64,000 nucleotides of DNA from Pseudomonas baetica. Lineage in GTDB: Bacteria > Pseudomonadota > Gammaproteobacteria > Pseudomonadales > Pseudomonadaceae. Shown in pieces: positions 42,847 through 52,445 of this stretch. Each line of letters begins with the position of its first letter. Within the stretch, counting starts at the first letter, position 1. The notes beneath the pieces are model-generated. The model saw nothing but the letters and a program-made list of their open reading frames with translations. It was not told where the DNA came from and searched no databases. The stretch covers positions 1 through 64,000 of the forward strand of contig NZ_JAIHLQ010000017.1 of NCBI RefSeq assembly GCF_019733355.1, written 5' to 3'. Position numbers and translations under genes: made by a program.

Positions 42847-44412
42847 ATGAATTTCATTCTCTACTCGGACGTCAACGACAGCTCCATCAGCCAGAGCCTC
42901 GGGCGTCCTGAATACAGCTACTACTTCGTGCTCAAGGCATATCGCCCGGTGCTGGAAAGCCTTGGGCGCGTGCATGTGGTGTCGTCCACCGCTGAGGTCG
43001 ATGCACTTTATCGGCAACGGCTCGCCGCCGGCGAAGACAGTGTTTTCCTGTCATTCACCCCGCCACAGAAAACCCCGATCGATCTGCAATGCCCGACGAT
43101 TTGTGTGGTCGCGTGGGAGTTCGATTCGATCCCCGATGAGCAGTGGGACAACGATCCGCGACAGGACTGGACGCAAATGCTCGCTCGTCAGGGACGGGTC
43201 ATCACTCTGTCGAGCCACACCGCTCGGGCCATTCGCCGGGCCATGGGCGAAAACTTTCCGGTGTTGGTGTTGCCGACACCGCTGTGGGAGCAATTCTCGC
43301 CGGTTCGTCAGCAGCATGTCCCTGTGCCGGTCAATCCGGGCGCAACGCTGGCGATCAAGGGCTGCATTTTCGATACGCGCACACTCGAACTGTCTGCGCA
43401 GGCGTTGATCCCCAAACCACTGACGCCTGAGGAGCAAGCCGCGCTTGAAGCCGCCCGCCCGCCACCGCTGACCCTCAAGCGGCGCTTGGTCATCGCCCGG
43501 CATTACCTGCGCCTGTGGGCGTTGAACCAGGGGCGCGAGCAAGCAGAGCCGGTGCCACGGGTGAAGTTTCTGCACAACTGGTATTGGGAAGGCATTCGCG
43601 ACCTGCTCTCGGACAACCTTCACGGCTGGCTCGAACAGCGCTTTGCGGCTGTCTGCGGCCCGCAAGCGGTGCCCGTGGATGAACCGCCGCCGCTGGATTT
43701 GCCGGACACCACATCAGTGGTCCAGACCCATGTCGACGGTGTGGTCTACGTCAGCGTGTTCAACCCCAAGGATGGCCGCAAGAACTGGCATCATCTGGTC
43801 ACCGCGTTCTGCTGGGCCTTTCGCCAAACGAGCGACGCGACGCTGGTATTGAAGATCACCCAGAACGATCTGGCGTCCTACTACAGCGAGTTGATGACGT
43901 TGCTCGCCCAGCTCACGCCGTTCGCCTGCCGGGTGGTGGTGATGCACGGCTATCTGGACGATGCGCAGTACGCCGGGCTCTACAAAGCTGCCAGTTTTTA
44001 CGTCAATGCCTCACGCTGCGAAGGCTTGTGCCTGCCATTGATGGAGTTCATGTCCAGCGGCAAACCGGTGATCGCACCAGATCATACGGCCATGGAAGAC
44101 TACATCGATGACGCGGTGGCGTTCGTGGTCAAGTCCAGCGAAGAACTGACCATCTGGCCGCAGGATACGCGCATCATTTACCGCACCCTGCGTTACCGCC
44201 CCGATTGGGGATCGCTGCAAAACGCATACGAACAAAGCTACCGGATGGCCAAGACACAGCCGCAGGATTATCAGCGCATGTCTGCTGCTGCGGTGCAGCG
44301 CATGCACGATTACTGTGCCTTTGCCCCGGTGCAAAAACGCATGGCGGATTTTTTCGGGCGGGTACCGCCCGTCACCGATGCTGCGACAGTGACGGATAAC
44401 GCCTCATGCTGA
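42847..44412 (+). CDS. Glycosyltransferase (GT4-like), common-antigen locus
   Basis: 521 aa. It starts MNFILYSDVNDSSISQSLGR, then PEYSYYFVLKAYRPVLESLG, shared almost exactly with the next gene. The C-terminal GT-B domain has VFNPKDGRKNWHHLVTAF, YVNASRCEGLCLPLMEFMSSG and GKPVIAPDHTAMEDYI. An insert of about 70 residues (PLTPEEQAALEAARPPPL) is absent from the paralogue. Position and neighbours match PA5455-PA5456 of P. aeruginosa, which act in common-antigen assembly. It may add a non-rhamnose sugar or a side/terminal residue; donor unknown. Confidence 0.8.
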   Translation: MNFILYSDVNDSSISQSLGRPEYSYYFVLKAYRPVLESLGRVHVVSSTAEVDALYRQRLAAGEDSVFLSFTPPQKTPIDLQCPTICVVAWEFDSIPDEQWDNDPRQDWTQMLARQGRVITLSSHTARAIRRAMGENFPVLVLPTPLWEQFSPVRQQHVPVPVNPGATLAIKGCIFDTRTLELSAQALIPKPLTPEEQAALEAARPPPLTLKRRLVIARHYLRLWALNQGREQAEPVPRVKFLHNWYWEGIRDLLSDNLHGWLEQRFAAVCGPQAVPVDEPPPLDLPDTTSVVQTHVDGVVYVSVFNPKDGRKNWHHLVTAFCWAFRQTSDATLVLKITQNDLASYYSELMTLLAQLTPFACRVVVMHGYLDDAQYAGLYKAASFYVNASRCEGLCLPLMEFMSSGKPVIAPDHTAMEDYIDDAVAFVVKSSEELTIWPQDTRIIYRTLRYRPDWGSLQNAYEQSYRMAKTQPQDYQRMSAAAVQRMHDYCAFAPVQKRMADFFGRVPPVTDAATVTDNASC

Positions 44413-45707
44413 TCATCATTCATTCGGAAACCAATCAGCACACCATTGCGCAAAATCTCGGGCGTTCGGAGTACAGCTATTACTTCGTGCTCAAGGAATA
44501 TCGTCCGGTGCTTGAACGTCTTGGGCGTGTGGTGGAGGTTGGCGATCCGCAGCGTGAAGTCGATGTGCTCTATCGGGAGTGCCTGGACCGTGGCGAACCT
44601 TGTGTGTTCCTGTCGTTTTCCCCGCCCCATCGCACGCCGGTGCATCTGGCCTGTCCGACCCTGCCGGTGTTTGCCTGGGAGTTCAGCACCATCCCCAACG
44701 AAGCGTTTGCCGGTGAACCGCGCAACGACTGGCGTACCGTGCTGCACGCCTGCGGGGCGGCGATCACTCACTCCAGTTATACGGTCAACGCGGTGCGCGA
44801 GGCGATGGGCGCTGCTTACCCCATCGTCGCGGTGCCGGCGCCAGTCTGGGATCGTTTCGCGGCGCGGGGTGCGCAGTTGCAGAGGCATCCTGAGGGCGAA
44901 TCGTTTCGCTTGAAGATCAGGGGGCTGGTGGTCGACAGCCGCGTACTTGATCTGAATGCGTTCGGCCCCAAACATTTGCGCCGCGGCAAGGGCATCGATT
45001 TTGCCGCGCCGGTTACCGAGCAGGAACTGGTGCTGGACGGTGTGGTGTATACCTCGGTGTTCAATCCGGGCGACGGCCGCAAGAACTGGGAAGACATGCT
45101 CAGCGCCTTCTGCGTGAGTTTTCGCGACGTCGACGACGCCACCCTGGTGCTCAAACTCACCCACCACGATGCCAAAGAAGCACTCAGCGACATCCTCCAT
45201 CACCTGTACAAGAACCAGTCCTATCGCTGCCGCATCGTGCTGATTTACGGCTATCTCGCCGATTCGGATTACGAGCGACTGGTGCAGGCGACCCGCTATG
45301 TCGTGAATACCTCCTACGGCGAAGGCCAGTGCCTGCCGCTGATGGAGTTCATGTCGTGTGGCAAACCGGCGGTGGCCCCGCGTACCACGGCGATGATCGA
45401 TTACCTGAGTGCCGATAATGCGTTCCTGATCGAGTCCACCGACGAACTCACGGCCTGGCCCCATGACCCGCGCAAGGCGTTCCGCACATTGCGTTATGTG
45501 ACCAACTGGGCGTCACTGTGCCAAGCCTATAAAGCCAGTTATGACATGGCAAAAAACGATCCGGCACGCTATGCACAGATGTCGGCGCAAGCCGTCAGCA
45601 GCTTGCAAGGGTTTTGCAGTCAGGCGGTGGCCGAGCAGCGTTTGCAGGTCTTTCTTGCGCAGTTGTTCGAGCGCTGTGCTGGCGTCGTGGAAGCCCCTGA
45701 ATCATGA
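44406..45707 (+). CDS. Glycosyltransferase (GT4-like), paralogue of preceding gene
   Basis: 433 aa. MLIIIHSETNQHTIAQNLGR and SEYSYYFVLKEYRPVLERLG parallel the preceding protein, as do VFNPGDGRKNWEDMLSAF and YGEGQCLPLMEFMSCGKP. It is shorter because it lacks the mid-protein insert. The two arose by tandem duplication and probably transfer related sugars. Start overlaps the upstream stop by 7 bp; stop overlaps the acyltransferase start by ATGA. Confidence 0.8.
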   Translation: MLIIIHSETNQHTIAQNLGRSEYSYYFVLKEYRPVLERLGRVVEVGDPQREVDVLYRECLDRGEPCVFLSFSPPHRTPVHLACPTLPVFAWEFSTIPNEAFAGEPRNDWRTVLHACGAAITHSSYTVNAVREAMGAAYPIVAVPAPVWDRFAARGAQLQRHPEGESFRLKIRGLVVDSRVLDLNAFGPKHLRRGKGIDFAAPVTEQELVLDGVVYTSVFNPGDGRKNWEDMLSAFCVSFRDVDDATLVLKLTHHDAKEALSDILHHLYKNQSYRCRIVLIYGYLADSDYERLVQATRYVVNTSYGEGQCLPLMEFMSCGKPAVAPRTTAMIDYLSADNAFLIESTDELTAWPHDPRKAFRTLRYVTNWASLCQAYKASYDMAKNDPARYAQMSAQAVSSLQGFCSQAVAEQRLQVFLAQLFERCAGVVEAPES

Positions 45708-46858
45708 ACAGCAAACGGATCATGGACATTGAGGTCCTGCGCGCCATCGCCGTGCTCGGGGTGCTGTTTCATCACTTACAGGGCAGCCTGTTCACTGATC
45801 CGGTGCCGTTGCTGGAAAAAATCCATGGCTGGGCGCAACCGTGGTGGGGCGTCGATCTCTTTTTTGCCATCTCCGGATTCGTCATAGCCCGCAGCCTGAT
45901 TCCGGCGCTGCGGGGCTGCACGACCCGTCAGGAATACTGGCAGCAGACACGCCTTTTCTGGCTGCGCCGGGCCTTTCGCTTATTGCCTTCAGCCTGGTTG
46001 TGGCTGGCACTGATGCTGCTGGCGTGCGTTTTTCTCAATCGCTCGGGGGCGTTCGGTACGCTGTACGCCAACCTGCAAGCGACGCTGGCTGGGGTGCTGC
46101 AATACGCCAACTTGCGCTTTGCCGACAGCTTCTTTCATTACGAATACGGCAGCAGTTTCGTCTACTGGAGCCTGTCGCTGGAGGAGCAGTTCTACTTGCT
46201 GTTCCCGCTGCTGATAGTGCTCTGTCGTAAACATCTGGTGTGGGCATTGCTGGCGCTGGTCGCCGTGCAGCTTTTCACGCTGCGCACCCCGTTGCTGATG
46301 GTGGTGCGTACCGACGCCCTGGCCTTGGGCGTCTTGTTGGCGATGTGGAGCGCACAGCCGAGTTATCAGCGCTGGGAACCGACGTTTCTGCGCAGGCCCT
46401 GGGCGGGAATTTGCGCGCTGCTGGTAATCAGTTTGTTGCTGAGCTTCATGGCCACCGACCGCTTCACGTTTGCCAATTACCGCATCGGTTCGATTGCTGT
46501 GCTCGGCGCGCTGCTGGTGTGGATCGCCTCGTACAACCGTGATTACCTGATGCCTGCCGGGGGCGTGCAGCGTTCTCTGGCATGGGTCGGCAGCCGTTCC
46601 TACGGGATCTATCTGATCCATATTCCGGCCTATCAACTGGTGCGTGAGCTGATCTTCCGTTTGCAGAGCGCTGGCCTGCCGAGTCCCGCGGGACACCCAA
46701 TCATCACGCTGTTGCTGGCGTTCGGCCTGATCGTGCTGCTCAGTGAACTCAATTACCGCTTCATTGAAATGCCCATGCGCAACCGCGGCGCCGCGTTAGT
46801 CAAACGCCTCGGTACCTCGCGAACCGCCGTCCCATCCACTGGAGCCACTTCATGCTGA
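45704..46858 (+). CDS. Membrane acyltransferase (OafA/acyltransferase 3 family)
   Basis: 384 aa with about ten TM helices. The family start LRAIAVLGVLFHHLQG carries the catalytic His, followed by GVDLFFAISGFVIARSLIP and SLEEQFYLLFPLL. No SGNH domain is attached. It would O-acetylate (or otherwise acylate) the polysaccharide from acetyl-CoA across the inner membrane. It lies in the divergent modification operon of the common antigen; a similar gene sits in the P. aeruginosa locus. Confidence 0.87.
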   Translation: MNSKRIMDIEVLRAIAVLGVLFHHLQGSLFTDPVPLLEKIHGWAQPWWGVDLFFAISGFVIARSLIPALRGCTTRQEYWQQTRLFWLRRAFRLLPSAWLWLALMLLACVFLNRSGAFGTLYANLQATLAGVLQYANLRFADSFFHYEYGSSFVYWSLSLEEQFYLLFPLLIVLCRKHLVWALLALVAVQLFTLRTPLLMVVRTDALALGVLLAMWSAQPSYQRWEPTFLRRPWAGICALLVISLLLSFMATDRFTFANYRIGSIAVLGALLVWIASYNRDYLMPAGGVQRSLAWVGSRSYGIYLIHIPAYQLVRELIFRLQSAGLPSPAGHPIITLLLAFGLIVLLSELNYRFIEMPMRNRGAALVKRLGTSRTAVPSTGATSC

Positions 46859-47667
46859 GCCTTTTCAAGAAACTGACGGCGTCGACGCCTGCACCGGCCC
46901 CTCTTGCGGCTGCCGAGAAGACCGACCCGTACATGCTCGGCCTGCACGATGCAATGCTCAGCGGCTGGTTCAATCAGGAAACCGGCGAGCTGTTCAAGGG
47001 CTTTGCGGTGACCGCCGATGACACGCTGTTGGACGTCGGTTGTGGTGACGGCGGCAACGTGCATTTCTGTGGCATGCGCGGGGCGAAGATCATCATCGCC
47101 GACATCGACGGCGCCAAGGTCGAGGCCACCCGTCAGCGCCTGAGCGACACCCCGGCACGCGACATCGAATGCCACGTCACCGACTGCAACCCGCTACCGA
47201 TTGCCGACGCCACGGCAACCCGCGTGGTGTCGACTGAAGTCATCGAGCACGTCGACGACCCTGCGCAGTTTCTTGCGGAGCTGGTGCGCGTCGGCAAGCC
47301 GGGCGCGCTGTACCTGTTGAGCGTGCCGCACCCAAGCTCCGAAGACCTGCAAAAAGACATCGCCGCAGCAGAGTATTTCCAGAAGCCCAACCACATCCGC
47401 ATCATCAGCGAAGCGCAATTCAAGGCGATGGTCAGCGAGGCGGGGCTGGAAGTCATCAGCCACAGCCAGTACGGCTTTTACTGGTCGATGTGGATGTTGT
47501 TGTTCTGGGAGGCCAAAGTCGATTTCAGTAACCCCGATCATCCGTTGCTCAACCACTGGGCCGACACCTGGCAAGCGGTGCTGGACTCGCCGCGAGGGGC
47601 ACAAATCAAGCAGGCGCTGGATGCGGTGGTGGCCAAAAGTCAGGTGATCATTGCCCGCAAGCCTTGA
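46852..47667 (+). CDS. SAM-dependent methyltransferase (class I)
   Basis: 271 aa. Rossmann methyltransferase with motif I LLDVGCGDGGN, acidic motif II (IIIADIDGAKVEA) and a post-motif VSTEVIEHVDDP. It is last in the four-gene modification operon and overlaps the acyltransferase by 7 bp. A likely job is O-methylation of rhamnose, possibly as chain-end cap. That would fit the C-terminal sugar-binding domain of Wzt, which in other systems reads such caps (inference). Confidence 0.82.
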   Translation: MLSLFKKLTASTPAPAPLAAAEKTDPYMLGLHDAMLSGWFNQETGELFKGFAVTADDTLLDVGCGDGGNVHFCGMRGAKIIIADIDGAKVEATRQRLSDTPARDIECHVTDCNPLPIADATATRVVSTEVIEHVDDPAQFLAELVRVGKPGALYLLSVPHPSSEDLQKDIAAAEYFQKPNHIRIISEAQFKAMVSEAGLEVISHSQYGFYWSMWMLLFWEAKVDFSNPDHPLLNHWADTWQAVLDSPRGAQIKQALDAVVAKSQVIIARKP

Positions 47668-47729
47668 ACCTTTTGGCGCAGGGTTTTGTGTAACCTTGCA
47701 GCCTTGAGTTGTCAGGGATTGAGCAAGGT

Positions 47730-48914
47730 ATGCGGTTTATTGTGGTTCTGGTTGCACTGATCTTGCTGTCCGCTTGCGAACAGCGGGACACGCCGCCGCT
47801 CGATCAACAACTCTACGTCTGGCAACGCCAGTGGACGCCGGCCCATGAGGCGGCGTTGCGCGAGAGCCGACGTGATTTTTCCACCCTGCGGGTGCTGGCG
47901 CTGCAAGCGTTCCCGAACGCCGGATGGAGCCGGGCACGCATTGATCCTGCGTTGTTGAAGAACGATGGGCGTGCGTTGATCGCGGTGATTCGTCTCGATG
48001 GGCAGCTCAAGGGGCTGGATCAACAGCAGGTTACGGCGCAGATCCTTCAACTGGTCAATGATTGGCAGGCGTTGGGCCTGACCCTCAGTGGCGTGGAGAT
48101 CGACCACGATGCCGGTAATGCGCGGCTGCCGGCCTACGCGCAATTTCTCCGCGAACTGCGCTCGGCACTGCCGGCGTCTTTACCCCTGAGCATGACCGCG
48201 CTGCCGGCGTGGCTCGACAGTGCACAACTGCCGACATTGCTGGCCTCGGTCGACAGCAGCGTATTGCAAGTGCATGCCGTCAGTGACCCGCGCCGCGGTC
48301 TGTTCGACGCTGAGCAGGCGCAGCGTTGGGCCCAGGCCTGGGGCAAAGTCTCTGACAAACCGTTCTATCTGGCGCTGCCGGCCTATGGGGTGGCGCTGTT
48401 GCCGGATGCCGGTGGCGCGCCAGTGGTGGAAAGCGAAGTGCCGCTTGAGCGCGGTGGTCAGCGCCGCGAATTGCTTGCCGATCCCGTGCCATTGAGCCGA
48501 CTCGCCAAGCAATTGCGTGAAGACCCACCTGCGCATCTGGCTGGGCTGATCTGGTTTCGCTTGCCGTTGGCCAACGACCGCCGCGCCTGGAGCTTGACCA
48601 CGCTGCGCGCCGTTGCCCGGGGTGATGCGCTGCACAGCCAACTCAGCCTGAGCCTCAGCGAACAGAATGGCCTCTACGACATCAGCCTCGCCAATGTCGG
48701 CAACCTCGACAGCGCTTGGCCCGCCCGCATCACCCTTAAAGCCCGGGACTGCGAAGGCGCCGATGCGCTCGCCGGATACTCGTTGCAACAAAGTCGTGAT
48801 CTGCTTACCTTCACCCGCTTGCGCGCCGGCCGCTTGCCAGCGGACGGGCAGCGCGCCATCGGTTGGGCGCGTTGCGCAATTATTGATCAAGGAGGTTCGC
48901 ATGTTGACCCGTAA
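47730..48914 (+). CDS. DUF3142 lipoprotein
   Basis: 394 aa from MRFIVVLVALILLSACEQ: a lipobox (LLSAC) gives a lipid-anchored periplasmic protein. The mature part begins LDQQLYVWQRQWTPAHEAAL and has a barrel-like layout (GVEIDHDAGNARLPAYAQFL; ALPAYGVALLPD), as in DUF3142 proteins that resemble glycosidase TIM barrels. No catalytic residues can be assigned. It overlaps the following gene by 14 bp, so the two probably act together. Confidence 0.78.
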   Translation: MRFIVVLVALILLSACEQRDTPPLDQQLYVWQRQWTPAHEAALRESRRDFSTLRVLALQAFPNAGWSRARIDPALLKNDGRALIAVIRLDGQLKGLDQQQVTAQILQLVNDWQALGLTLSGVEIDHDAGNARLPAYAQFLRELRSALPASLPLSMTALPAWLDSAQLPTLLASVDSSVLQVHAVSDPRRGLFDAEQAQRWAQAWGKVSDKPFYLALPAYGVALLPDAGGAPVVESEVPLERGGQRRELLADPVPLSRLAKQLREDPPAHLAGLIWFRLPLANDRRAWSLTTLRAVARGDALHSQLSLSLSEQNGLYDISLANVGNLDSAWPARITLKARDCEGADALAGYSLQQSRDLLTFTRLRAGRLPADGQRAIGWARCAIIDQGGSHVDP

Positions 48915-51039
48915 TTGGCCCCGCCATCTGCTCTGCCTGAGCCTCAGCCTGCCGCTGGGTTCGGCGCTGGCCTGCGGCCCGGACTTCCCGATGCGCCTGC
49001 TCGACAATCGTGGGCAGACGCTGGCGGATCTGCCTGAAGGCAACTTCAACTTTGAGATCAGCCGCCTCGGCAAAACCATCGCCGGGCTGAAAAACGTCAC
49101 TGCCGCCACATACAATCCCAATGATCTGTACGGTGAAGCGAGCGAGCCGAATGAGGCACGCGATAAAGCCGAACAGGTCGGTTTGACCGCCGAACAGCAA
49201 ACGCTGGTCAAGCAACTGCGCGGTCTGACCGATGCGCGTCAGGTTGAGGTGCAGGGCGCCAGCCTGCCGCTGGAAGTCCGTTTATACGTGGCGGGCGCGG
49301 TGGCGTTTGCGACGGGCGATCATCCACTGGCGGTCGAATATTTTGGCAAGTTGCTGGCGCTGCCGGCCGATCAACGTCCATTGCGCAGCACGTGGGCCGC
49401 GTACTCCTTGGGGCGCACCTGGTTTGCCATGAGCCGCGAGATGGACGACGCGGTTCAGGCGCTTGAGCAATCGCGCGAAGCGTTCCGCCAAACCCGGCAG
49501 ATGAGCATCGACGGCTTCAGTGACCCGCTGGAATTGGGGGTTGCCAGCCTTGGTGAAGAGGCGCGGGTGTTGCGCACCGCTGGCGATTGGAGCGGCGCCA
49601 TCGAACTGTATGAAGCGCAAAACCTGCACGGTTCCGCCGTGGGTTACACCTCGCTGAAACAGGTGATGAATGAACTGGCCGAGTTGCCCGAAGCAGAACT
49701 GGCGAAGTGGTTGCAACGCAAAGCGGTGCAGCAACTGGTCACGGCGTCGTTGATCAGCCGCGTTGGCTGGTCATTTGATGAGCAACCGCCGAACGAGAAA
49801 AAACTCATCAAACTGCTGCAGAACAGCACGCGCGGCAGCCTGGAAAACGCCGATCGGCTAGCGGCGCTGAATTATCAACAGGGTGATTACGCCAGCGCCA
49901 AGGCCTTCCTCGAAAACGCGGGTAATGGCGGATTGGCCTGGTGGTTACGGGCAAAACTGGCGGTGCGCGATGGCGATAAAAACGCCGCCGCCGCAGCCTA
50001 CGCCAAAGCGGCGCAGGCCTTCCCGCAGAACGAAGACTGGGGTTATCGACGCACGCCGGACTGGGCGTATGAAAGTGTGCAGCCCAAATGTCGGGTCGAG
50101 GGCGAGAGTGCGATTCTGGCGTTGCAACGGGGCGAATACCTGCAAGCCTTTGTGCAGTTGTATCGCAGCAATGACATCTATTGGTTTGATGCCGCGACGG
50201 TCGCTGAGCGTGTGCTGACGGTCGATGAACTCAAACAGTACGTCGACGAAAACGTACCGGCCCCGCCGGCGCTGACCCAGCAGGAACGTGACAACTATGT
50301 GTCGCTGCCGGTTGCTGCACGCCTGCGCGATCTGCTCGGTCGACGTTTGCTGCGCGAAGGCCATTACGCGCAGGCAGTCGGGTATTTCGACAGTGCCGAT
50401 CTGCAGAACAAGGCCCGACTCTACGGCGAGCAACGAATGAAGGCTGACGCCGCGTGGTGGCCGACCAAGCGCGCCAGTGCGCTGTACAACGCAGCGTGGA
50501 CGGCCCGCGAGTGGGGCATGGATATCCTCGGTTACGAGATGGCCCCGGACTACGCCACGTTCGGTGGCAACTACAGCCTGGAGACGGCCGAACTTAAAGT
50601 CGGTCCTCTGGTGAGTGACGCCGAATTGCAACGTCAGAAAGCCAGTGAAGCGCAACCGGATCAGCGTTATCACTACCGTTTCGTCGCCACCGAACTGGCC
50701 CGTAAAGCCGCCGATAATCTGCCGCACACCAGTCAGGCGTTTGCTGCCGTGCTGTGCAACGCCGCCGGTTGGAACAGCAGCCCGGACGATCAGAGCACGC
50801 TGTATCAGCGTTATGTGAAGGAAGGGCCGTACGTGCCGTGGGCTGTAGATTTCGGCAATCAATGCCCATACCCGGACTTCGAGAACGCCGATAAGCGTTA
50901 CGTCACCCAGGTGACTGATGCCGTGCGCGACACCTTGCGGCCGTACAAGTGGCCGGTGCAGATCGGTGCGATTGTGTTGGGTGTCGGCGCCGCGTTATTG
51001 CTGATCACCCGGCGCCAGCGCAAGGGACGCAAAGGCTAA
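48901..51039 (+). CDS. Large envelope protein, unrecognised, TPR-like, C-terminal anchor
   Basis: 712 aa from MLTRNWPRHLLCLS, with AAGGAGG 6 nt upstream. The signal peptide ends at SALACGPDFP. The body is helical and looks like scattered TPR-type repeats (VAFATGDHPLAVEYFGKL; LNYQQGDYASAKAFLENA; RLLREGHYAQAVGYFDSA). Residues 685-703 form a C-terminal TM (VQIGAIVLGVGAALLL) with a basic cytoplasmic tail (RRQRKGRKG). The protein thus projects into the periplasm from the inner membrane. No family was recognised. Its coupling to the DUF3142 lipoprotein points to an envelope complex. Confidence 0.75.
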   Translation: MLTRNWPRHLLCLSLSLPLGSALACGPDFPMRLLDNRGQTLADLPEGNFNFEISRLGKTIAGLKNVTAATYNPNDLYGEASEPNEARDKAEQVGLTAEQQTLVKQLRGLTDARQVEVQGASLPLEVRLYVAGAVAFATGDHPLAVEYFGKLLALPADQRPLRSTWAAYSLGRTWFAMSREMDDAVQALEQSREAFRQTRQMSIDGFSDPLELGVASLGEEARVLRTAGDWSGAIELYEAQNLHGSAVGYTSLKQVMNELAELPEAELAKWLQRKAVQQLVTASLISRVGWSFDEQPPNEKKLIKLLQNSTRGSLENADRLAALNYQQGDYASAKAFLENAGNGGLAWWLRAKLAVRDGDKNAAAAAYAKAAQAFPQNEDWGYRRTPDWAYESVQPKCRVEGESAILALQRGEYLQAFVQLYRSNDIYWFDAATVAERVLTVDELKQYVDENVPAPPALTQQERDNYVSLPVAARLRDLLGRRLLREGHYAQAVGYFDSADLQNKARLYGEQRMKADAAWWPTKRASALYNAAWTAREWGMDILGYEMAPDYATFGGNYSLETAELKVGPLVSDAELQRQKASEAQPDQRYHYRFVATELARKAADNLPHTSQAFAAVLCNAAGWNSSPDDQSTLYQRYVKEGPYVPWAVDFGNQCPYPDFENADKRYVTQVTDAVRDTLRPYKWPVQIGAIVLGVGAALLLITRRQRKGRKG

Positions 51040-51665
51040 GCCTGCTGGATAAACGCCAGGCGCACAGCGAAGCCGATCAACAAACCGCCGAACAGCCATT
51101 GCTGCACGCGTTGAGCCGTTGGACTGTGTTGCAGCCAACGGCCCAGTGCGGCGCCGGTCAGGGCGTAGGCGCTGTCGAACAGCAAGCCTGCGCCGACCAG
51201 CATCGCGCCGAGCAGGGCGAATTGGCTCAGTACCGGTGCGCCGTCGGCGACGATGAATTGCGGCAACAACACTGAGCAGAACAGCAACGCCTTGGGGTTG
51301 AGCAGATTGGTCAGCAGCCCGCGCCGTATCGCTTCACGCCATTGCCCGCGGGTCTCGGCAATGTCGCTGGCATTCAGGTTCGGCACCAGCGTGCTGCGCA
51401 GGCATTGAATGCCGATCCACAACAGATACGCCGCCCCGGCCAGCCGTACCACTTCGAACGTCCATGGCGCAGCCTTGAACAGCGCCGCCAGCCCCAACGC
51501 CGCCAACGCCACATGACAGCTTCGGGCAATCGCCAGGCCTATCGCGGTGGCCAGTGCCGCGCCACGTCCCTGACGGGCGCCGGTCTGCAGCAACAGAATC
51601 ATGTCCGGGCCGGGCAACAAATAGACCACAGCCAATGCCAGGAAAAACAGCCAGAGACTTGCCAC
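51036..51665 (-). CDS. LysE/RhtB family exporter
   Basis: 209 aa from a GTG at 51665 (GGGG 6 nt upstream; product starts VASLWLFFLALAVVYLLPGPDM, read as Met). The family signature LLPGPDMILLLQTGARQG lies in TM1-2 and LLTNLLNPKALLFCSVLLPQF in the middle. Six TM helices. It exports amino acids or homoserine lactone-like compounds. It is divergent from the Lrp-type gene at 51810, the common pairing of exporter and sensor. Its stop codon overlaps that of the convergent gene. Confidence 0.88.
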   Translation of the reverse strand: MASLWLFFLALAVVYLLPGPDMILLLQTGARQGRGAALATAIGLAIARSCHVALAALGLAALFKAAPWTFEVVRLAGAAYLLWIGIQCLRSTLVPNLNASDIAETRGQWREAIRRGLLTNLLNPKALLFCSVLLPQFIVADGAPVLSQFALLGAMLVGAGLLFDSAYALTGAALGRWLQHSPTAQRVQQWLFGGLLIGFAVRLAFIQQA

Positions 51666-51809
51666 GCTACACCCCTTTGATTGGCGATTCGGTGACGCCA
51701 GTCTAGGGCCGAAGGGCGGGGCAGGTGCTTGCGTAGTCAGCTTCAAATACGCTTGGAATTGGCATAACCTGCTGGCTTTCAGCGCCTTGACTATCGGAAT
51801 CTGCCAAAC

Positions 51810-52283
51810 ATGAAACTTGACGCCTTTGATCGCAAGATTCTCGCCGCTCTGCAAAGGGACGGACGCCTGAGCAACGTCGAACTGGCGGATGAGATCGGCC
51901 TCTCGGCATCGCCGTGCTTGCGTCGGGTGCGGATGCTGGAAGAGGCGGGAGTGATTCGCGGCTATCAGGCTAATCTCGATCGCGATGAGGTGGGGTTGGG
52001 GCTGACGGTGTTTGTCGGGGTCAAGGTCGAGCGACACAACGAGGAACAGGCCGAGGCGTTTTACCAGGCGGTCACGGCATTGCCCGAGGTGATTTCGGCG
52101 TTTCTGGTGTCAGGAGAGTCGGATTTTCTGCTGCAGGTCGTGGTGCCGGATCTGCGGGCGTATGACCGCTTTCTCACGGGGTGTCTGTTGAAGTTGCCGG
52201 GGGTGAGCGACATTCGCAGCAACTTCGCGATTCACACCGTGAAGACGCCGGGGGCACTGCCGTTGGGGCATCTTGCGCTCTAG
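51810..52283 (+). CDS. Lrp/AsnC family regulator
   Basis: 157 aa. An N-terminal helix-turn-helix (LDAFDRKILAALQRDGRLSN, VELADEIGLSASPCLRRVRML) is followed by a RAM ligand-binding domain (GLTVFVGVKVE, VISAFLVSGESDFLLQVVV). It senses an amino acid and probably controls the divergent LysE exporter across the 144-bp spacer, as well as itself. Confidence 0.9.
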   Translation: MKLDAFDRKILAALQRDGRLSNVELADEIGLSASPCLRRVRMLEEAGVIRGYQANLDRDEVGLGLTVFVGVKVERHNEEQAEAFYQAVTALPEVISAFLVSGESDFLLQVVVPDLRAYDRFLTGCLLKLPGVSDIRSNFAIHTVKTPGALPLGHLAL

Positions 52284-52402
52284 ACCGAGTGGCTCGTTTG
52301 GCGAGCAAACTGTAGGGGTTCAGTTTTTTAAACCACAGATTGCTTAATCGTGCAGTTCTACGTGATTGAGGGCCCGCCCCGACAGAGGATTGCATTCCCA
52401 GG

Positions 52403-52430
52403 GTGGGAGCGGGCTTGCTCGCGAAGGCGA
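52403..52430. repeat. Pseudomonas REP element
   Basis: GTGGGAGCGGGCTTGCTCGC followed by GAAGGCGA. This is the well-known extragenic palindrome of fluorescent pseudomonads, with GAGCGGGCTTGCTC as its hairpin core. Only a single copy was noticed, between lrp and lpd. Confidence 0.85.
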
Positions 52431-52445
52431 TAGTCCTGCCAGCGC

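Noticed and set aside
44310..45464. Long open frame (384 codons) antisense to a glycosyltransferase
   Set aside because: A shadow of the G/C-rich coding strand; the plus-strand gene has clear GT motifs and overlaps its neighbours in operon fashion. Similar shadows at 32431-33501, 29573-30535 and 54919-56139 were dropped for the same reason.
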